A program made the position numbers and the translations under genes. Source: Glycine soja (lineage: Eukaryota; Streptophyta; Magnoliopsida; Fabales; Fabaceae). From it: a stretch of DNA of 64,000 bases. The notes under the pieces are model-generated. The model was not told the origin of the DNA and did not search any database. It was given only the letters and a program-made list of their open reading frames with translations. The stretch lies in NCBI RefSeq assembly GCF_004193775.1, contig NC_041012.1, positions 9,941,223-10,005,222 on the forward strand, in the 5' to 3' direction. Below are positions 1 through 14,040 of the stretch, one piece after another (the stretch's first letter is position 1; each line of letters opens with the position of its first letter).

Positions 1-640
1 CACTTTCCTTTTTTTACTCTCAAGTTAATCTTATTACTTATTTATTTTCTTTTTCATTCCATATCATTTTCATTATATTTTTTTTTATCACATCATCTAT
101 TAAATTCATTAGTATCATCACTCAAAATAGATAGATTAATATATATATATATGTTGAGATTTGATATTTGACTACAGTTCAACATGATAGTAGAGAGCCC
201 AAGTGCCCAACAGCCTATCTAACAACCTAAGATAGGCGAGGGTGTGTTTCGACATTCAAATTGAGATTCACCCTTCATAAAAAAAAATTATACCTACTTA
301 TTTGGCAAATTGATTTTTCATTTGAATTGAGCGTGACTTTCATTTAAATTAGATTTATTTCAAAGTTATTCGAATTCTTCTCTCACTTCTCTGTGTTGAA
401 TGTAAGAAGCTTAATTTAAACATATAAATCAAATAATCCTAGACCTACTTTTAACTGAACTAAAATTTACAAAGATAAGTTTAATCAAATTCTATATTTT
501 GAGCTGAAATCCAAACACACTTTAACTTTGGACCAGCACTTCCCAATTCAACGGTTAAACTTATATTTTCTTCCCTAAAAAACACTATTTATTGAGAAAT
601 TGATGTAAATATAGGAGGTAGGGAATTGATGAATTGATAC
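1..640. other. Left-edge AT-rich DNA, probably LOX intron 7
   Basis: No exon of the lipoxygenase C-terminal half (third His ligand region) is seen on the minus strand here. If the gene is intact this stretch is its seventh intron. Nothing else recognised. Confidence 0.4.
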
Positions 641-3600
641 CAGTGACTAACAAGTTGATGGTAACCAGAGTCATGGGCGAGGATATGAAGTTTGGCTAGC
701 CTCCAAAGCCAGACACCAGTTGAGTGCCAGCAAGGCGTGAAGACTTCCTTCCATTGCGGTTTTCCGTCCATTGGTGGCCGAGTCAGCTCAATAGCCAGAG
801 GTCTCAATGTGCCTTCGCGGGTTAGGAAGAACAATGCCCTTGATCCATATAGCGTTGTGCCTTCAAGTTCTCTCACATCCTTTACTAATGGCAACAACAA
901 ATCGTGGTAGTCCAGGATGAACAGTTTCTTCTGTTTTATGGCCTGTATTTCACAACTCAAAATAGCACCATAAAAAGTCTATTTAAAGTGATCAAGTGAT
1001 ATGTACATGTTGAATTTATGAAGACACTTAAATTTTTTTTTTTTTTTGAGTGAAAACTTGTTGAATTTACAGTCATTAGTCAATACCACGAAATAGTTAA
1101 TAATAACCATCCTTGCATTACAGCATACCTCTTCCACCGTATTGAACCCTCTTATTTCCCGCTCAACTATTTCGGTAGTGATGGCTGATTCCGCAGGGCC
1201 ATAAATTTCGGGATCAAGTTTGCTTTTCAATGGCCATTCCTACATGACATGACAATAAGTTTTTATTACAAATATAAATATTGATTCATTAAAAAATTAG
1301 TACAGTATTGATCACCTAAGCTATAAGCTTGGATATATAAATATATTATAATATGATTTTTCTTTATCCTATTTGGTTTAGGAACACTTTCTAATTCTGC
1401 TTTTAATTTCAGTATATTAAAACTAGACTCCTGATTTTTTGACACCTTTAAATATAAAACATCCCGTTGACATTTTTATTTTTACTTCCTATTTCTCTTT
1501 CTATTAAATCATATTATTTATCATATATATATTTTTTATCTCTGCTCTCTTAAGGTACCAAGTTTTGGGTGTAAAACAAATATTTTTTCTTTGTAATTTT
1601 CTGTCAATTGATATAATTAAGTGTACCGTGACCAATTGGATGCAGCAAGGGTTAAGACCCGCGAGAGTCTGTCTTCCAAATTCTTCGTCCCTTAACCAGA
1701 AAAATCTGTCCTCTGGCAAAGACATGCGCAGCCAGAAGCATTGATTAATAGTGACCTCACTAGCAGACTCATAGGCAACAAATTATTCAACTTTTACTTA
1801 TATTGAAAACCAGAGGGAGTATCTCTTACTGTTCATTGTTGCGGGAGGATCAAAAAGGAGAATGTCTTCCTGAATATCCTTAATATGCCTAACGAGCCTG
1901 GGCAAGATACTCCTGATACCTTTTAGAGGAGGCAAGTAAAGGCCTTCATCGAAAAGGTCATCTATGGCCGAGAACACAGGAAACCCTAGATTCTTGTCAA
2001 CTATCAATGTCTTCAGCGCCGGCACGAGCGCTTTCAACCCCGACGATAACGTCTTTGTCGAAAACGTTAGTTGCTTCACTTCCGAGAAGCTTTCGTCTCT
2101 AGGCACGTAAACCGTACTACTTCTTTTCTCCGATAATGGATCTGTGAAAAATTCAATCAATCAATCAAAATTAACAAAGTGTTTTGATCTCTGACAAGAA
2201 TCTTTCCCATCAATATTGAATTTTTTAACAGAGAAAAGTTTACAAACTTTCATTATAATTATAATTTAATGAAATAAAATTACTTTTTAAAATAATCAAC
2301 TCATAAATATGATAAATTCCCATTGCAATTTGTACACGAGACTATTAATATTTTTTTTTAATCAGCAGAGACTACTAATATATGGTTAAAAGAAGAAGAG
2401 TAAAAGAGGAAGAGAATTAAGAGAAAGATTTTTTTAAAATGTAGTTAATTTCTTAAGTCTTTTTTAGTTAATTAAAATTAAGTTTTCACTAATTATAAAT
2501 ATTTACATTAAATATCAATATAAATTACCGAAATAAAATTATAATTCTAGTTAAAATAATATAGCTAAAAGAAAGTATCTATATTGATTAGTGAGGGGAA
2601 AATGAGCTGGCTAGGTGAAAGGAGGGGAAAATAGTAAGGTCGTATTTTTTTCATATAGGTATTTATGTCATTTATTTAAATATTTTTTATTTCTTTATAA
2701 AACCTAACAGACCAGAAGCAAGTTATGGGAGGTTGAAAAGTGGAGTTTTTATTTTTATTTTTTTAATTTAATAACTTTTATACAATATAAAAACTTAAAA
2801 TGGTTTTTGTTAAAAATATTAGATTAATTTTTTTATTGTTATACAAGTTTATCAAATATAGTTAATTAATTTATTTATTTTACTTATATAAACAAGTAAA
2901 ATTATATATTTTTATTTTATTTGATTTAAATTAGATGATAGAGACTAGAATTAGGTGCAGATGAAAAATAAGTGGAGGTTGCAGTGTTGCAGACTGTGGT
3001 CACAATCTAAGTCGAGCGCAATCGCATTCAGGGAATCTGAACGCACACACAGGACCAGTCATGATCCATGACCGTACAATTGTACGAATACGCAGATAAG
3101 GTTGGCCACCAGACTCTGCCATTCTGCGTGTGTTTCAGATTTCATCTGCGTTGTGTTCCTTCCTACCACAAAGAAAATCTTTGTGTTCCTACCGCAAGGA
3201 CAACTTTTTAACAAAAATAAAATAAAAGTAATGATGAAGTTTTGTACATCCAATATAGTATTTAATATCTAAAAAGAAAATATAAAATATATAAATACAA
3301 TAAAATTTATGATATGCAAGCATAGTTCGTTTGAAATTCTATCATCAGTCTTATCGTCTTGTATTATTTATGCAACTAGATAAACTTGTGGAGAGTCAAT
3401 AATGTTAATATAATTTTTCTTTTATTTGATTAAAAATATTTTGAGTTATCAACAAACAAGTTTAAAAAGTTAAGTATTATCCCTGCAATGAAATTAAATG
3501 AGAAAGAATATTGCATGTGATGCGCATAATTAATATTGTACGATGTACGTACCTTTGTCGCAACGAGGCCTTCCTGTTCTGCAACGCCTTGGGTATGGAT

Positions 3601-6600
3601 GTTGATTGCCACCAAGAACGGGTCTCTTGAGGTCGTCGCTGCTATCAGGATCTCCAAGATCATTGTACACATCGTAATCGTATATTCTCTCAAAGCTCTT
3701 GCGTTCACCTTGCCCATTGCCACGTAACTGTTCTAGCTCCTCTTCTCTTAACCTCTTCACTCCTTCTGGTGTTTCAGATGGCAAATATGACTGTTTTCAA
3801 ATTTAATCATAGAAAAAGTAAATAAATAAGTATATTGGTTCACAAATCCAATACCTTAAATGGATGTACACAAATATTAACGACACTTGCCACTTACCTT
3901 GCTCTCAAGGATTAGACTGTTAGCTTATCTCTAGAAGTATTGCTTTTAAGAATTATTTTCTTTTTTTAACTGTAAATTTTATTATCAAACTTTTATTATT
4001 TTATAAATTTTATTACTTAAGTTTTATTTTTTGAATTTTATCATTCACCTTTCATAATTTCACGGATTTTACTAATCAAGTTTTATTCATAATTTTATTA
4101 TTCAACTTTCAATATTTCATAAATTTTATCATAATTTTTTTTTATTTTTTGCATTTTACCATCACGTTATAATAAATCTATGTTAAAATTTATTTTTCTA
4201 TATTTTATATATTGGTTGTAGTTATAATCAACGTAGAAAAATTAACTTTTCTACATTAGTTATAATTATAGACAATGTTAATATCATCCATCTTTCGTCC
4301 ACGATAATAAAATTTGCAAAAATAAAAATTAAGTGGTAAAATTTATAATTAAGTCTTATTTTTTAAAAAAAACTTTGTTTAATAAAATTTATCAATGATA
4401 TGACATTGTTTAGAAGAAGAAAAAAATTCTGAAGTATGGGTGAAGTGTCGGACCTATAAAAAAAACTTATACAATTATGCATAGATACTTTTAATTAGTT
4501 AAATTAATTCAGTTACTGATTATTTGTAATTATTGAGTTTTTAAGCTTAAACTTTTTGTTAAAAGATACTTTGGAGTTTAGATCTCTGTTTTTTTTATTA
4601 TTTCATTTCAGTTTATCTTTTAAATTTAAAAAATTAATTTGGTCTCTTAAAGTGTTTAGATCAAGTTAACATTAGTTTATTATACTAATTTACGCCTGAC
4701 AAAAGTGTAAGAGATGTTATCATTTTGTATATGTTAGATAACCCTGATATTTTTTAATTTCAGTTTATCTTTTAAATTTGGTAACTTAATGGTTTTAGAC
4801 CAAGTTGATATCAATTTATCATACTAATTTGATCAATTTAGTAGAGATATTATCATTTTATCTAACATAAATAGTTTAAGTTATTAAAATGAGATTGTTT
4901 TCAAGAAATCAAACTACACCTAAAAAATAAGACGAGGGAAGAATAAAGTAAATTTTATCTTTGTTGCTATATTTAATTATTTATAACTTCAAATACCCAA
5001 AAATAATTGAAATATAAATAGGGGGTGGTGATGAAACCTTGTTGGAGAAAAACACTCTCTTAGCAGGGTTATCATACTTGGAGTGAACCCAAGATTCGCA
5101 GGTAAATTTAACAGGACCCAAGAGGAAACCATCCAAGACAATGTCTTTGATGAACATTTCCCTGTGATGCTCATTCGTCACAAAAATGGCCCCAACTTCT
5201 CCAAAGTTGTCTGGCACTTCAAATTCACCCTCGTATTTAACCTCTTGTGCTGATCGATGCTTACTGTGGGCATAATCTTTGATAGTTTCCTTCTCTAATT
5301 TCGTCTCTTTTTGTCAAACAAAGAAGAAGAAGAAAGATTACAAATGAATTTAAATATATTAAAGTTGTGTGAAATATCAAACATTTTTTTCAACACTAAA
5401 AAAGGTTTGATAACTTTAGTACGAGAATAAATATTTAAAAAATATAAAACCTTTTTTTCAACTCAGAAAGTTATCAAATGAAGTCGAATTTTGAAGTATT
5501 TTGTCTAAAGTCACCTTATTTGATAAATGACAAAACCCATGTTTTTTTTACAAGAATAAAATTTGAGTTGAATCTGTTATTTTTATTATTTCGTATAGAA
5601 ATATTAAAAAAAATCAAGAAAAAAACACAATTTTATAATTATTTGTGAAAACTTAAAAACCGAAAACACGTTGTTAAACTAAACAGGCTCTTAAGAAAAT
5701 ATTTGTATTTTGATTTTTAGTTTTTAATCATAATTACAAAAAATAATGTTATTTTATTTTCATTTGATTTCATTTTTTCAAATATTTGCACTTTAAAACC
5801 TTTTATTATTTTAATAATTTCCTATACAAGCACTTAAATTTTATATCTATGTAAATTTTGATAAGAGAAATGCTAAAGACATTCTTTGACACTCTCATGT
5901 ACATTTTTTGTGATGGATTATAATTTATTAAAAATCATAGGTTATGCTTTTCATTTAATATAAATTAGAAGAAAAAAATATTAACTGAAAAACAAAATTT
6001 TATCAAAATTAATAATTTTCAATAAATTTTAATCATGCATGAAAAATATTTGAACGAGAATATGAGAGAGAATGGTGCTAGTATTGAAAACAAAAAAAAA
6101 TCCAATTAAAGTGGTCCATCCTTCTCCTTATTACTTGACCAATAGGAATTTGTGTTAACCGAAAAAAAAAAATCAAATGTGTATAATAATCTTAATTGAC
6201 TCCAAAATTTTTATCGACCTTAAAATTTCATTGCCCTTTAGTTTGGTTGGACCACCAAGTAAATATGCATTATTGGGCGATTGACGGATGTGATCCTTAA
6301 TTTTAATTAATGATTAAAACTTGTTAGAAGGGATGACTTTATTATCAATTGATTTTTTTTTTATAGTTGAGTGGATATTATAAATTATTAACAAATAAAA
6401 GACTGAGAATATTATAAGAGAAAAGTAGATATGATTTTTTTTCCTAAAAAGTTTAAAGTGGTTATTTTTTAAAATTTGAGTGGACATAATTCAAGTCCAC
6501 CCTCGGTTTAAAGTCTGATTGAAGTACGACTAGTAAAAACAATTTTCAATTTGATTCATTTAAATTTTCCCTTGAATATGAATGACTTTGTTTATGAAAT

Positions 6601-9600
6601 ACTTAAATATATTTTGCGTCTATGATAAATTAAAAAATTGTTTATAGTTTTTAATATTTTTTTTGAGTTTTCTAAAAAAATGTTTTTATTCTTTAATATT
6701 TTGTTTAGTCCTTTTAATATATCTATTTTTTATTTTGATCTTTATAAAATTTTGTTCATTTTATATTATTTTCTTTGAAAAATATTTAATAGAGACTCAA
6801 AACAAAACTATCATTATTTTGTTCATTTCAAATTAGCCAATTTAAGATAATCAAAACAAAAAATATATATTAAAAGGATAAAACCAAATATCAAAGATAA
6901 AAAAAGGACTCAACACAAAAAACATAATTATTAGGGATCTAAATTAAAATTTATTAATTTATGAGAAACTAAAAATATGTTTAAGCTTTTAAATTTTTAG
7001 GTGTTTATATTCGACAAAATTTAAGAAATTGATATGGATAAGAGTTTAATGAGTGTGTAATGTGAATACAAGAAAAAATCAAGAATGTTTTTTTTACAAG
7101 AATAAAATTTGATTTGAATCTGTTATTTTTATTATTTCGTATACAAATCTTAAAAAAATCAAGAAAGAAACACAATTTTATAATTATTTGTGTAAACTTA
7201 AAAACCGAAAACACGTTGTTAAACTAAACAGGCTCTTAAGAAAATATTTGTATTTTGATTTTTAGTTTTTAATCATAATTACAAAAAATAATGTTATTTT
7301 ATTTTCATTTGATTTCATTTTTTCAAATATTTGCACTTTAACACATTTTATTATTTTAATAATTTCCTATACAAGCACTTAAATTTTATATCTATGTAAA
7401 TTTTGATAAGAGAAATGCTAAAGACATTCTTTGACACTCTCTCGTGTACTTTTTTTTGTGAATGATTATAATTTATTAAAATCATAAGTTACGCTTTTCA
7501 TTTAATATAAATCAAAAGAAAAAATATTAATGGAAAAACAAAATTTATTAAAATTAATAATTTTCAATAAATTTTAATCATTCATGAAAAATATTTGAAA
7601 GAGAATATCAGAAAGAGAATATGTATTGATAACAAAAAAAAATCCAATTAAAGTGGTCCATCCTTCTCCTTATTACTTCACCAATAGGAATTTGTGTTAA
7701 CCGAAAAAAAATCAAATGTGTATAATAATCTTAATTGACTCCTAGATTTTTATCGACCTTAAAATTTCATTATCCTTTAGTTTGGTTGGACCACCAACAA
7801 TCACTGACCCAAGTAAATGTGCATTATTGGGTGATTGACGGATGCGATCCTTAATTTTAATTAATGATTAAAACTTGTTAGAAGGGATGACTTTATTATC
7901 AATTGGATTTTTTTTTATAGTTAAGTGGATATTATAAATTATTAACAAATAAAAGACTGAGAATATTATAAGAGAAAAGTAGATATGATTTTTTTTGCCT
8001 AAAAAGTTTAAAGTAGCTATTTTTTAAAATTTGAGTGGACATAATTCAAGTCCACCCTCGGTTTAAAGTCTGATTGAAGTACGACTAGTAAAAACAATTT
8101 TCAATTTGATTCATTTAAATTTTCCCTTGAATATGAATGACTTTTTTTATGAAATACTTAAATATATTTTGCGTCTATGATAAATTAAAAAATTGTTTAG
8201 AGTTTTTAATATTTTTTTGTTGAGTTTTTTTAAAAAAATGTTTTTATTCTTTAATATTTTGTTTAGTCCTTTTAATATATCTATTTTTTATTTTTATCTT
8301 TATAAAATTTTGTTCATTTTGTATTATTTCCTTTGAAAAATATTTAATAGAGACTCAAAATAAAAAAAATATTAAAAGGATAAAACCAAATATCAAAGAT
8401 AAAAAAGGACTCAACACAAAAAACATAATTATTAGGGATCTAAATTAAAATTTATTAATATATGAGAAATTCAAAATATATTTAAGCTTTTATATTTTTT
8501 GGTGTTTATATTCGACAAAATTTAAGAAATTGATATGGATAAGAGTTTAATGAGTGTGTAATGTGAATAAAAAATTTTAACATTATCAATGTAAATTAAT
8601 CAATAAAAATCAACATTAATATAAATTTTAAGATAATTATTTAAAAGTTTAATAATTCTAAAATAATTTTATACTATTATTCAATCATAAAATATTTTTA
8701 TATGACTTTTAAAATAATTATTGTAAACATGAATATCAACAAACTTAATGATTTGATAATAATGTAAAATTATTTTATAATAAATTATATTATAAAATTA
8801 AAAAATTTATTACACTTAATAATTTGTAATTAATTCCTCCATTCCAAATTAAATGATGTTTTAGCTTTGAAAAAGAAATCATATTGATTGATATTTTTAG
8901 TTTTTAATAAGATATTAAAACATTTTTTCTCTAAAAAAAAGAGAGTAAAGATGTTTTAGCATAAAGTCATTCCCTAATAAATACTATTGATTATTTTTTC
9001 CAATTATTTTGAAACACTTTTTTTTAATCTGTACCAAAAAAATCTTAAATACCAATTATTTTAAAATGAAGAAAGTAAATAACAGTGTAAAGATACTATA
9101 TAGTATCAGTATACAAGCTATTTTCTCTATGCGGCTAATCTTGATGAAATATTGTAAAGATAATACATTTATTAAGATTGAGAAAAAAGAATAATGATAT
9201 TTTGGTAAAATTATCTTTCCTAATAATTAATAAATACTACTATATTAAAATACTCTGTTTTTCTTAATTTTTATGAAAAACTTTTTACATAATACACAAT
9301 CTATTTTCTCTCAAGAACTATGTAGTTTGTTTTATACTTACTGGGATCAAGCTCAGTGCTAGCAAGCTCCAAGAGAATTGACTGACCTAGCAAATCCTTT
9401 ATATCATCCAACCCTCTCTCTATAGCCATTTCTGAGAAAATCCCACCAACGGTTGGCTGAACAGTGATTGTGGCTTTAACTTTCACTGATTTGTTTTCAG
9501 CTTCAGTCACAGCCACAGCTTTGATTTTGTTGCCATTACTCCTGCATCCATAAGAAACCCTTTTTTGCTTCCTTTGGTTTGGGAACGATGATGGCCTTGA

Positions 9601-9702
9601 CCAAAGCTGAAAAGAAGGGTGAGTAATGTCACGGAGGCATGGCTTTTGAAGGATGAGACAAGATGAACTTGGATTTGATACATGAACTTGTTGCATAAGC
9701 AT
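641..9702 (-). CDS. LOX2: Chloroplast type-2 13-lipoxygenase, 5' seven exons (partial at left edge)
   Basis: Lipoxygenases of this type add O2 to C13 of linoleate/linolenate in plastids, feeding jasmonate and green-leaf volatile synthesis. Exons on the minus strand: 9702-9342, 5306-5038, 3790-3553, 2141-1830, 1712-1627, 1239-1129 and 942-641. All use GT-AG junctions and the phases agree, giving 559 uninterrupted codons. Residues 1 to about 75 are a Ser/Arg-rich transit peptide; a PLAT domain follows; then family motifs [64 protein letters not shown] and YHQLVSHW. The last holds the first two iron-ligand histidines. Type-2 enzymes are about 900 aa, so roughly the last 340 residues, with the third His, Asn and C-terminal Ile ligands, are absent. 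Exon 7 ends in a split Trp codon at a GT donor, so the gene probably continues left of base 1; a truncated gene cannot be excluded. Intron 1 (4 kb) contains a tandem duplication. Confidence 0.9.
5540..8570. repeat. 1.5 kb direct tandem duplication inside LOX intron 1
   Basis: About 5540-7068 is repeated at about 7086-8568 (shared word 'caagaataaaatttga' at 5551 and 7097, period 1546), separated by about 18 bases. Copies are highly similar over their whole length and differ by scattered substitutions, a block of about 60 bases present only in copy 1 (around 6803-6862) and a small insertion (around 7799-7811) only in copy 2. Each copy carries the same MITE-like inverted repeat (6601-6987 and 8157-8488), so the duplication came after that insertion. 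No coding content seen. Confidence 0.9.
6601..6987. repeat. MITE-like inverted repeat in LOX intron 1, copy 1
   Basis: The ends read 'acttaaatatatttt' on the left and 'aaaatatgtttaagc' on the right, which are imperfect inverse complements. Interior pairing continues (the rightmost 'ttaatttatgagaaact' complements 'tgataaattaa' near the left). The ends resemble those of the elements at 55158-55420 and 59454-59651, suggesting one non-autonomous family. A second copy at 8157-8488 arose by the tandem duplication. Confidence 0.5.
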
Positions 9703-12700
9703 TTTTGCTGCTTCTGTGAATATCTTATAACTCCCTCTTATGTTTCTTCTTGTTTAGTGTGAGCTGAGTGATGAGATAGATTATGATATAAATAAATAAG
9801 ATGACGAGCGAAGACTAGGAATTTACCTACTGGTTATGGTTTCCAACACGTACGGATTAGACGGGTAAACTTGTTTTTTCTTTTTTTCATTTTCTGACAA
9901 AAGTTTGTTTCTTAAATCTTAATTAAGTGCATAAAATTATAAAAAAAAATCAAGTTTTTCGTGTCAAGAATGTATAAATGAAACATCTTCATAAATTTAT
10001 TTTGTAAAATTAATTTAGATTCAATTCATATTCCACATTTTAATACATGAGAGAAATTCATTTCATATTTTATTTTGGAGTAAAACTAACAAGTGTCAAT
10101 AAGGTGTATAAAAATATAAAATGATTGAGTATTCATGTATAATTACTCATCTAAATTAAAATTCTTTTTCAATTTATTTTTTTATTTGTGGAAATAAAAG
10201 ATAGTATTAAGGATTTTATAATAGCATATGCAACTTTTATCAATCAATTGAGTTACACTTCATTGACTATTGCACTTTACTTTAAAATTTATATACTTTT
10301 TTTACTCTTCAAATATATATAAAATTATATCGGTATAAATTTAACAATTATTATATCATTTTTATATCTTAATATAAAATGTGATTTTTATTGATCCAAC
10401 CGTTGAATTATATTTTCATATTACTAAGATCATTTATGTCAAATTTTGTCAAAATTGAACAATAAAAAGAATTTAATCAAATAACTTATATTTTTAATAT
10501 ATTTTAAAATATTTATATTATATTGATTTTAATTTATATAAATAAAATAACAAATGATTTTGAATTAATATAAAATTTTATATATGTGAATTATGTGAAA
10601 TTTTTTTTAATCCAACAATAAATTTAAAAAAAAATATTATTTAATTAAAATTTATAAGATTGTGTAATAATTCTAAAGGTACACTAGTACATTTTTATTC
10701 CTCACGAGGAAAATGATCTTAGTTGGCACGATTTTTATCTAGCTTCCATTATTATTGGCTTGTCCATTCACCACAGAAATGCGTGACTCAGCTGGGCTGC
10801 CACTCTTTGTTAATTTGCTTGTTTGTCATCCTAACGATAAATTAATATATCTGTCCTTATTCATTCTGGAGTTTCTTGATAATGAAATGAATGAATGGAC
10901 TTCAGATCTGAAGAAACGTGTCCCGGGATTAAGAAAAATAATTTTTGAGTTGATATATGCTTAAATTTTTTTAGTAGTAGATATATATAATTTTACACGT
11001 AAAGTTAATAATAAATATTTTTGTTAAATTTATTATTTATTATAAATTGAATATTTAAATAATTGTATAAAAAGTTATGTTCCTTTAATACACTCCTAGC
11101 TAGATTCGTTTTTGTACATATTTTAAGAATAATATATATTTAAAAAATTATTTATTTTTAGTACAAGCATATGTTATAAAATTATTTTTAATGTAAATAT
11201 GTGTTTAATAAAAATAATTTTTATTTTAAATTTTTTATTTAATGAGTGAATTTTTAGAAATATTTATATCCTCTTATCTATTCTAATTTATCATGTTTAT
11301 CTTTATTTTTAAATTAAATTTTAATATTTTAAAAAGAAATTATCTGTGGTTACAATTAAATTTGTATGACCAAATAAATTATTTATCATAAATCTAAAAT
11401 ATAATTTATATAATTATATGTATTAAAATATTTATTTATTTAAAATCAGTATAATATAATTTATACATTAAAAAATTATTTATAATAAATTTAGTTATAT
11501 AAAATAAAAAATTTCCCTTGTGTTGCATAGGAAAAAATTACTAGTAAATATTCTATTTCCTTATGTAAGAATAAGTTAAAGAGATAAAAAAATTAAATTA
11601 AATAAGAAGTTATATTAAAAAAACTTATTTGAAAAAATGCAATAGTTATTTATTAATTTAATATGATATTAAAATGTAAAGTTAAATTCAAATTAATATT
11701 GTTCGAGAAATTATTGTTCCCAAAAAATATCTTTCAAAAAAAATATTTTTCAATAATTTTTATCCAAATTGAAATGAATTGAATTAATTTAATAATGTTT
11801 AATTGAAATTCAAACTATAAATAAAAATAAGACATTTTATCCGTAAGAAAATTTTATATGACTAATTAATTGTTTCAACTTCTAAAGATGAATTCATCCC
11901 ATATATTCATTCACAAGCTTTTTTTTTTTAGTTCTTTGGTTTTGTAGAAAGTTGAAATTCTACATAAAATTCTTAAAATTTATCTAGTTGTGTTTATAAC
12001 ACACTTTAAAACTACCACCTCATTGTTTATACCTCTTAATTTTTCAAAATGACAATTAGACACTAAGATCCAATTAAGAAAAATGAAGTTCAAGAATTAA
12101 TTAAAAATTTGGTAAAAATATAACAACTTGCGGATGAATTTAACAAAATAATAATTATATATAAATATTTTATTATATATAACATTTCACTATTAGATGC
12201 ATTATAAAATATACAATTATACTCAGTATATTATAATTAAATTCTTCAGTAATTTATATAATATATCTCTTTTATCTTTTCATCACATTGATGTGCTACC
12301 AAACATTATAGAACAATGTCAAAGAAAAGAAAAATTAATTCTTATATTTCAATATTCCTAAATATCAAACACTACATAAATAATCTTAATTTCTTTTTAT
12401 CTCTCTTTTCTTATCATACCTCATCATTCATATCTATATCATATTAATATTTTTTTTTTCTCTTTATCTCTCTTGGATATCAATTGATTTTAAATGTTTA
12501 AAGATTTTTTTTCATAAAACTTAATTATAGTACTAGTTAAGCACGCGGAATCTGTTGATGTGTACGACCTGTGGGCAACACCCTACACAGTAACAAAATT
12601 GCCGACTGAGATGTTTTCAAAGGTGAGAAACAGAAACGTGAAAGACTGAAAGTAGGACGAAAAGTGAATGACCCATAATTATGAACTCGTGTAGGGTTCA

Positions 12701-13600
12701 TGCACGGTCCTTTCCCACATATAAAGAAAAAGCTAGTTATTAATCAATAGTTAACACTTTTTTCTGTTTTAAAATAAGTTTCATATAGATTAAAAAATTA
12801 ATAAATAAATGAAATTGATTAATAATTTTATATAATTAAATTTAATATTAATATTACATTAAAAAATTAAAATAATACTTATTAGAGAATTAGTAAAAAA
12901 AAATTGTTATATTAAAAAGTTAAGATAACATTTATTTTGAGATTTTTTTAAATGTCACATTACTGTGACGGGAGGTGCCGGGGAACGCTATTACTTGTTT
13001 TTTGTCGAGGGCATTGTTGGTGATACATTTTCTTTTTTTTCTTTTTTTCTCTTTGGATGATGAGAATGTTGCAGATGGAGGAAGAGCAAAGGCTAACGTG
13101 CTGATGGGAGCGTAACACAACCACAATGGATGGGTTAATTGATCCGCAATTTTATCTTACAAGAGATTGATATTTCATTACATAAATCTATAACCTCAAT
13201 TAGTGACATGGTTAGCAATTCGAAGTTCTAACTGTTGTGCCGTGATTCTACTTTCAATAATAAAATAATATTAAATAAAAAAACATTAAACGCGGAAAAT
13301 TCATGTGTAGCGTTGTATAAATTGCGATGAATCGTGGGTGGGTGTAATATATGTATTAACATTTTTTTTTGTCATAGCATAACTCTTTTGGATTGGGCAC
13401 ATATACTCACTTGGCCCAAGGTTTGTCATTTCTCTTATCCAATTGAATGGGATAATATAGTAGTTGCTATTAACCCAATCCCATTTGTTATTGGTCCGTA
13501 TAAATGTAAGAAAAAATATTTTTACTCCTCTTTTTTTTCATCACCTTCTTCTCACCCACCCAACCCATCACCATTGCACCATCGTCACATGCCATCACAT
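9703..13600. other. Intergenic AT-rich DNA upstream of LOX
   Basis: The first ~150 bases are the presumed LOX promoter; read on the minus strand, a TATA-like 'tatttatatc' lies at about 9784-9796, roughly 85 bases before the ATG. Beyond that the stretch is very AT-rich and I see no gene. A less AT-rich patch at 12540-12720 has no convincing reading frame. Confidence 0.45.
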
Positions 13601-13610
13601 TCGTCTAGAT

Positions 13611-14040
13611 CTAAACCCACGCAACTACAAAAAAGTCTTTTAAGGATGGTTATTTTACACTTTTCAAGATAATTTTCAACCGTCTTTAAATTTGTCGTTG
13701 TAAAAAGTCAACACTTTTTATGATGATTTATAAATTATCTTAAAATCTTGATTTATGCATTGATTTTTTAGAAACTATCTTAAAATATATTTTTTTGTTT
13801 AAAAACATTAAAAAACATGGGGATTTAAAGATAATTTTTCAAAAAATCGTCTTAAAATGTATATTTTCTAAGATAAATTTTTAGAATGTGTTATTTTTTG
13901 GTTAAAATATATTTAAAACATGAGGATTTAAAGATGATTTTTCTATAAATTGTCTTAGAATGTATCATTTCTAAGACAGTTTTTTAGAAATCGATGTTGT
14001 TTATTTTTTAAAATGTTTATTTTATTTTATAGAAAGGCTT
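13611..14040. mobile_element. CACTA/Tgm-like subterminal repeat region
   Basis: After 'caactacaaaaaagtctt', similar to the CACTACAAAAA ends of plant CACTA transposons, there is an array of related words in both orientations: 'gattttttagaaactatctt' (about 13768), 'aaaatcgtcttaaaatgtat' (about 13842), 'aaattgtcttagaatgtatc' (about 13945), and inverse forms such as 'ttctaagacagttttttaga'. A phrase 'aacatg(g/a)ggatttaaagat' also recurs at about 13814 and 13918. Repeated short motifs near the ends are characteristic of CACTA elements, including the soybean Tgm group. I could not find the opposite terminus, so limits and completeness are unknown. Confidence 0.45.

Noticed and set aside
3059..3253. 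Minus-strand frame of 64 codons in LOX intron 3
   Set aside because: It lies between two well-joined exons, resembles no known protein and is interrupted on both sides; treated as intron.
10755..10964. Plus-strand frame of 69 codons
   Set aside because: No recognisable motif, no promoter or splice partners; chance frame in a slightly less AT-rich patch.
13334..13672. Plus-strand frame of 112 codons
   Set aside because: Starts at an alternative codon, has low-complexity composition and runs into the CACTA-like repeats.
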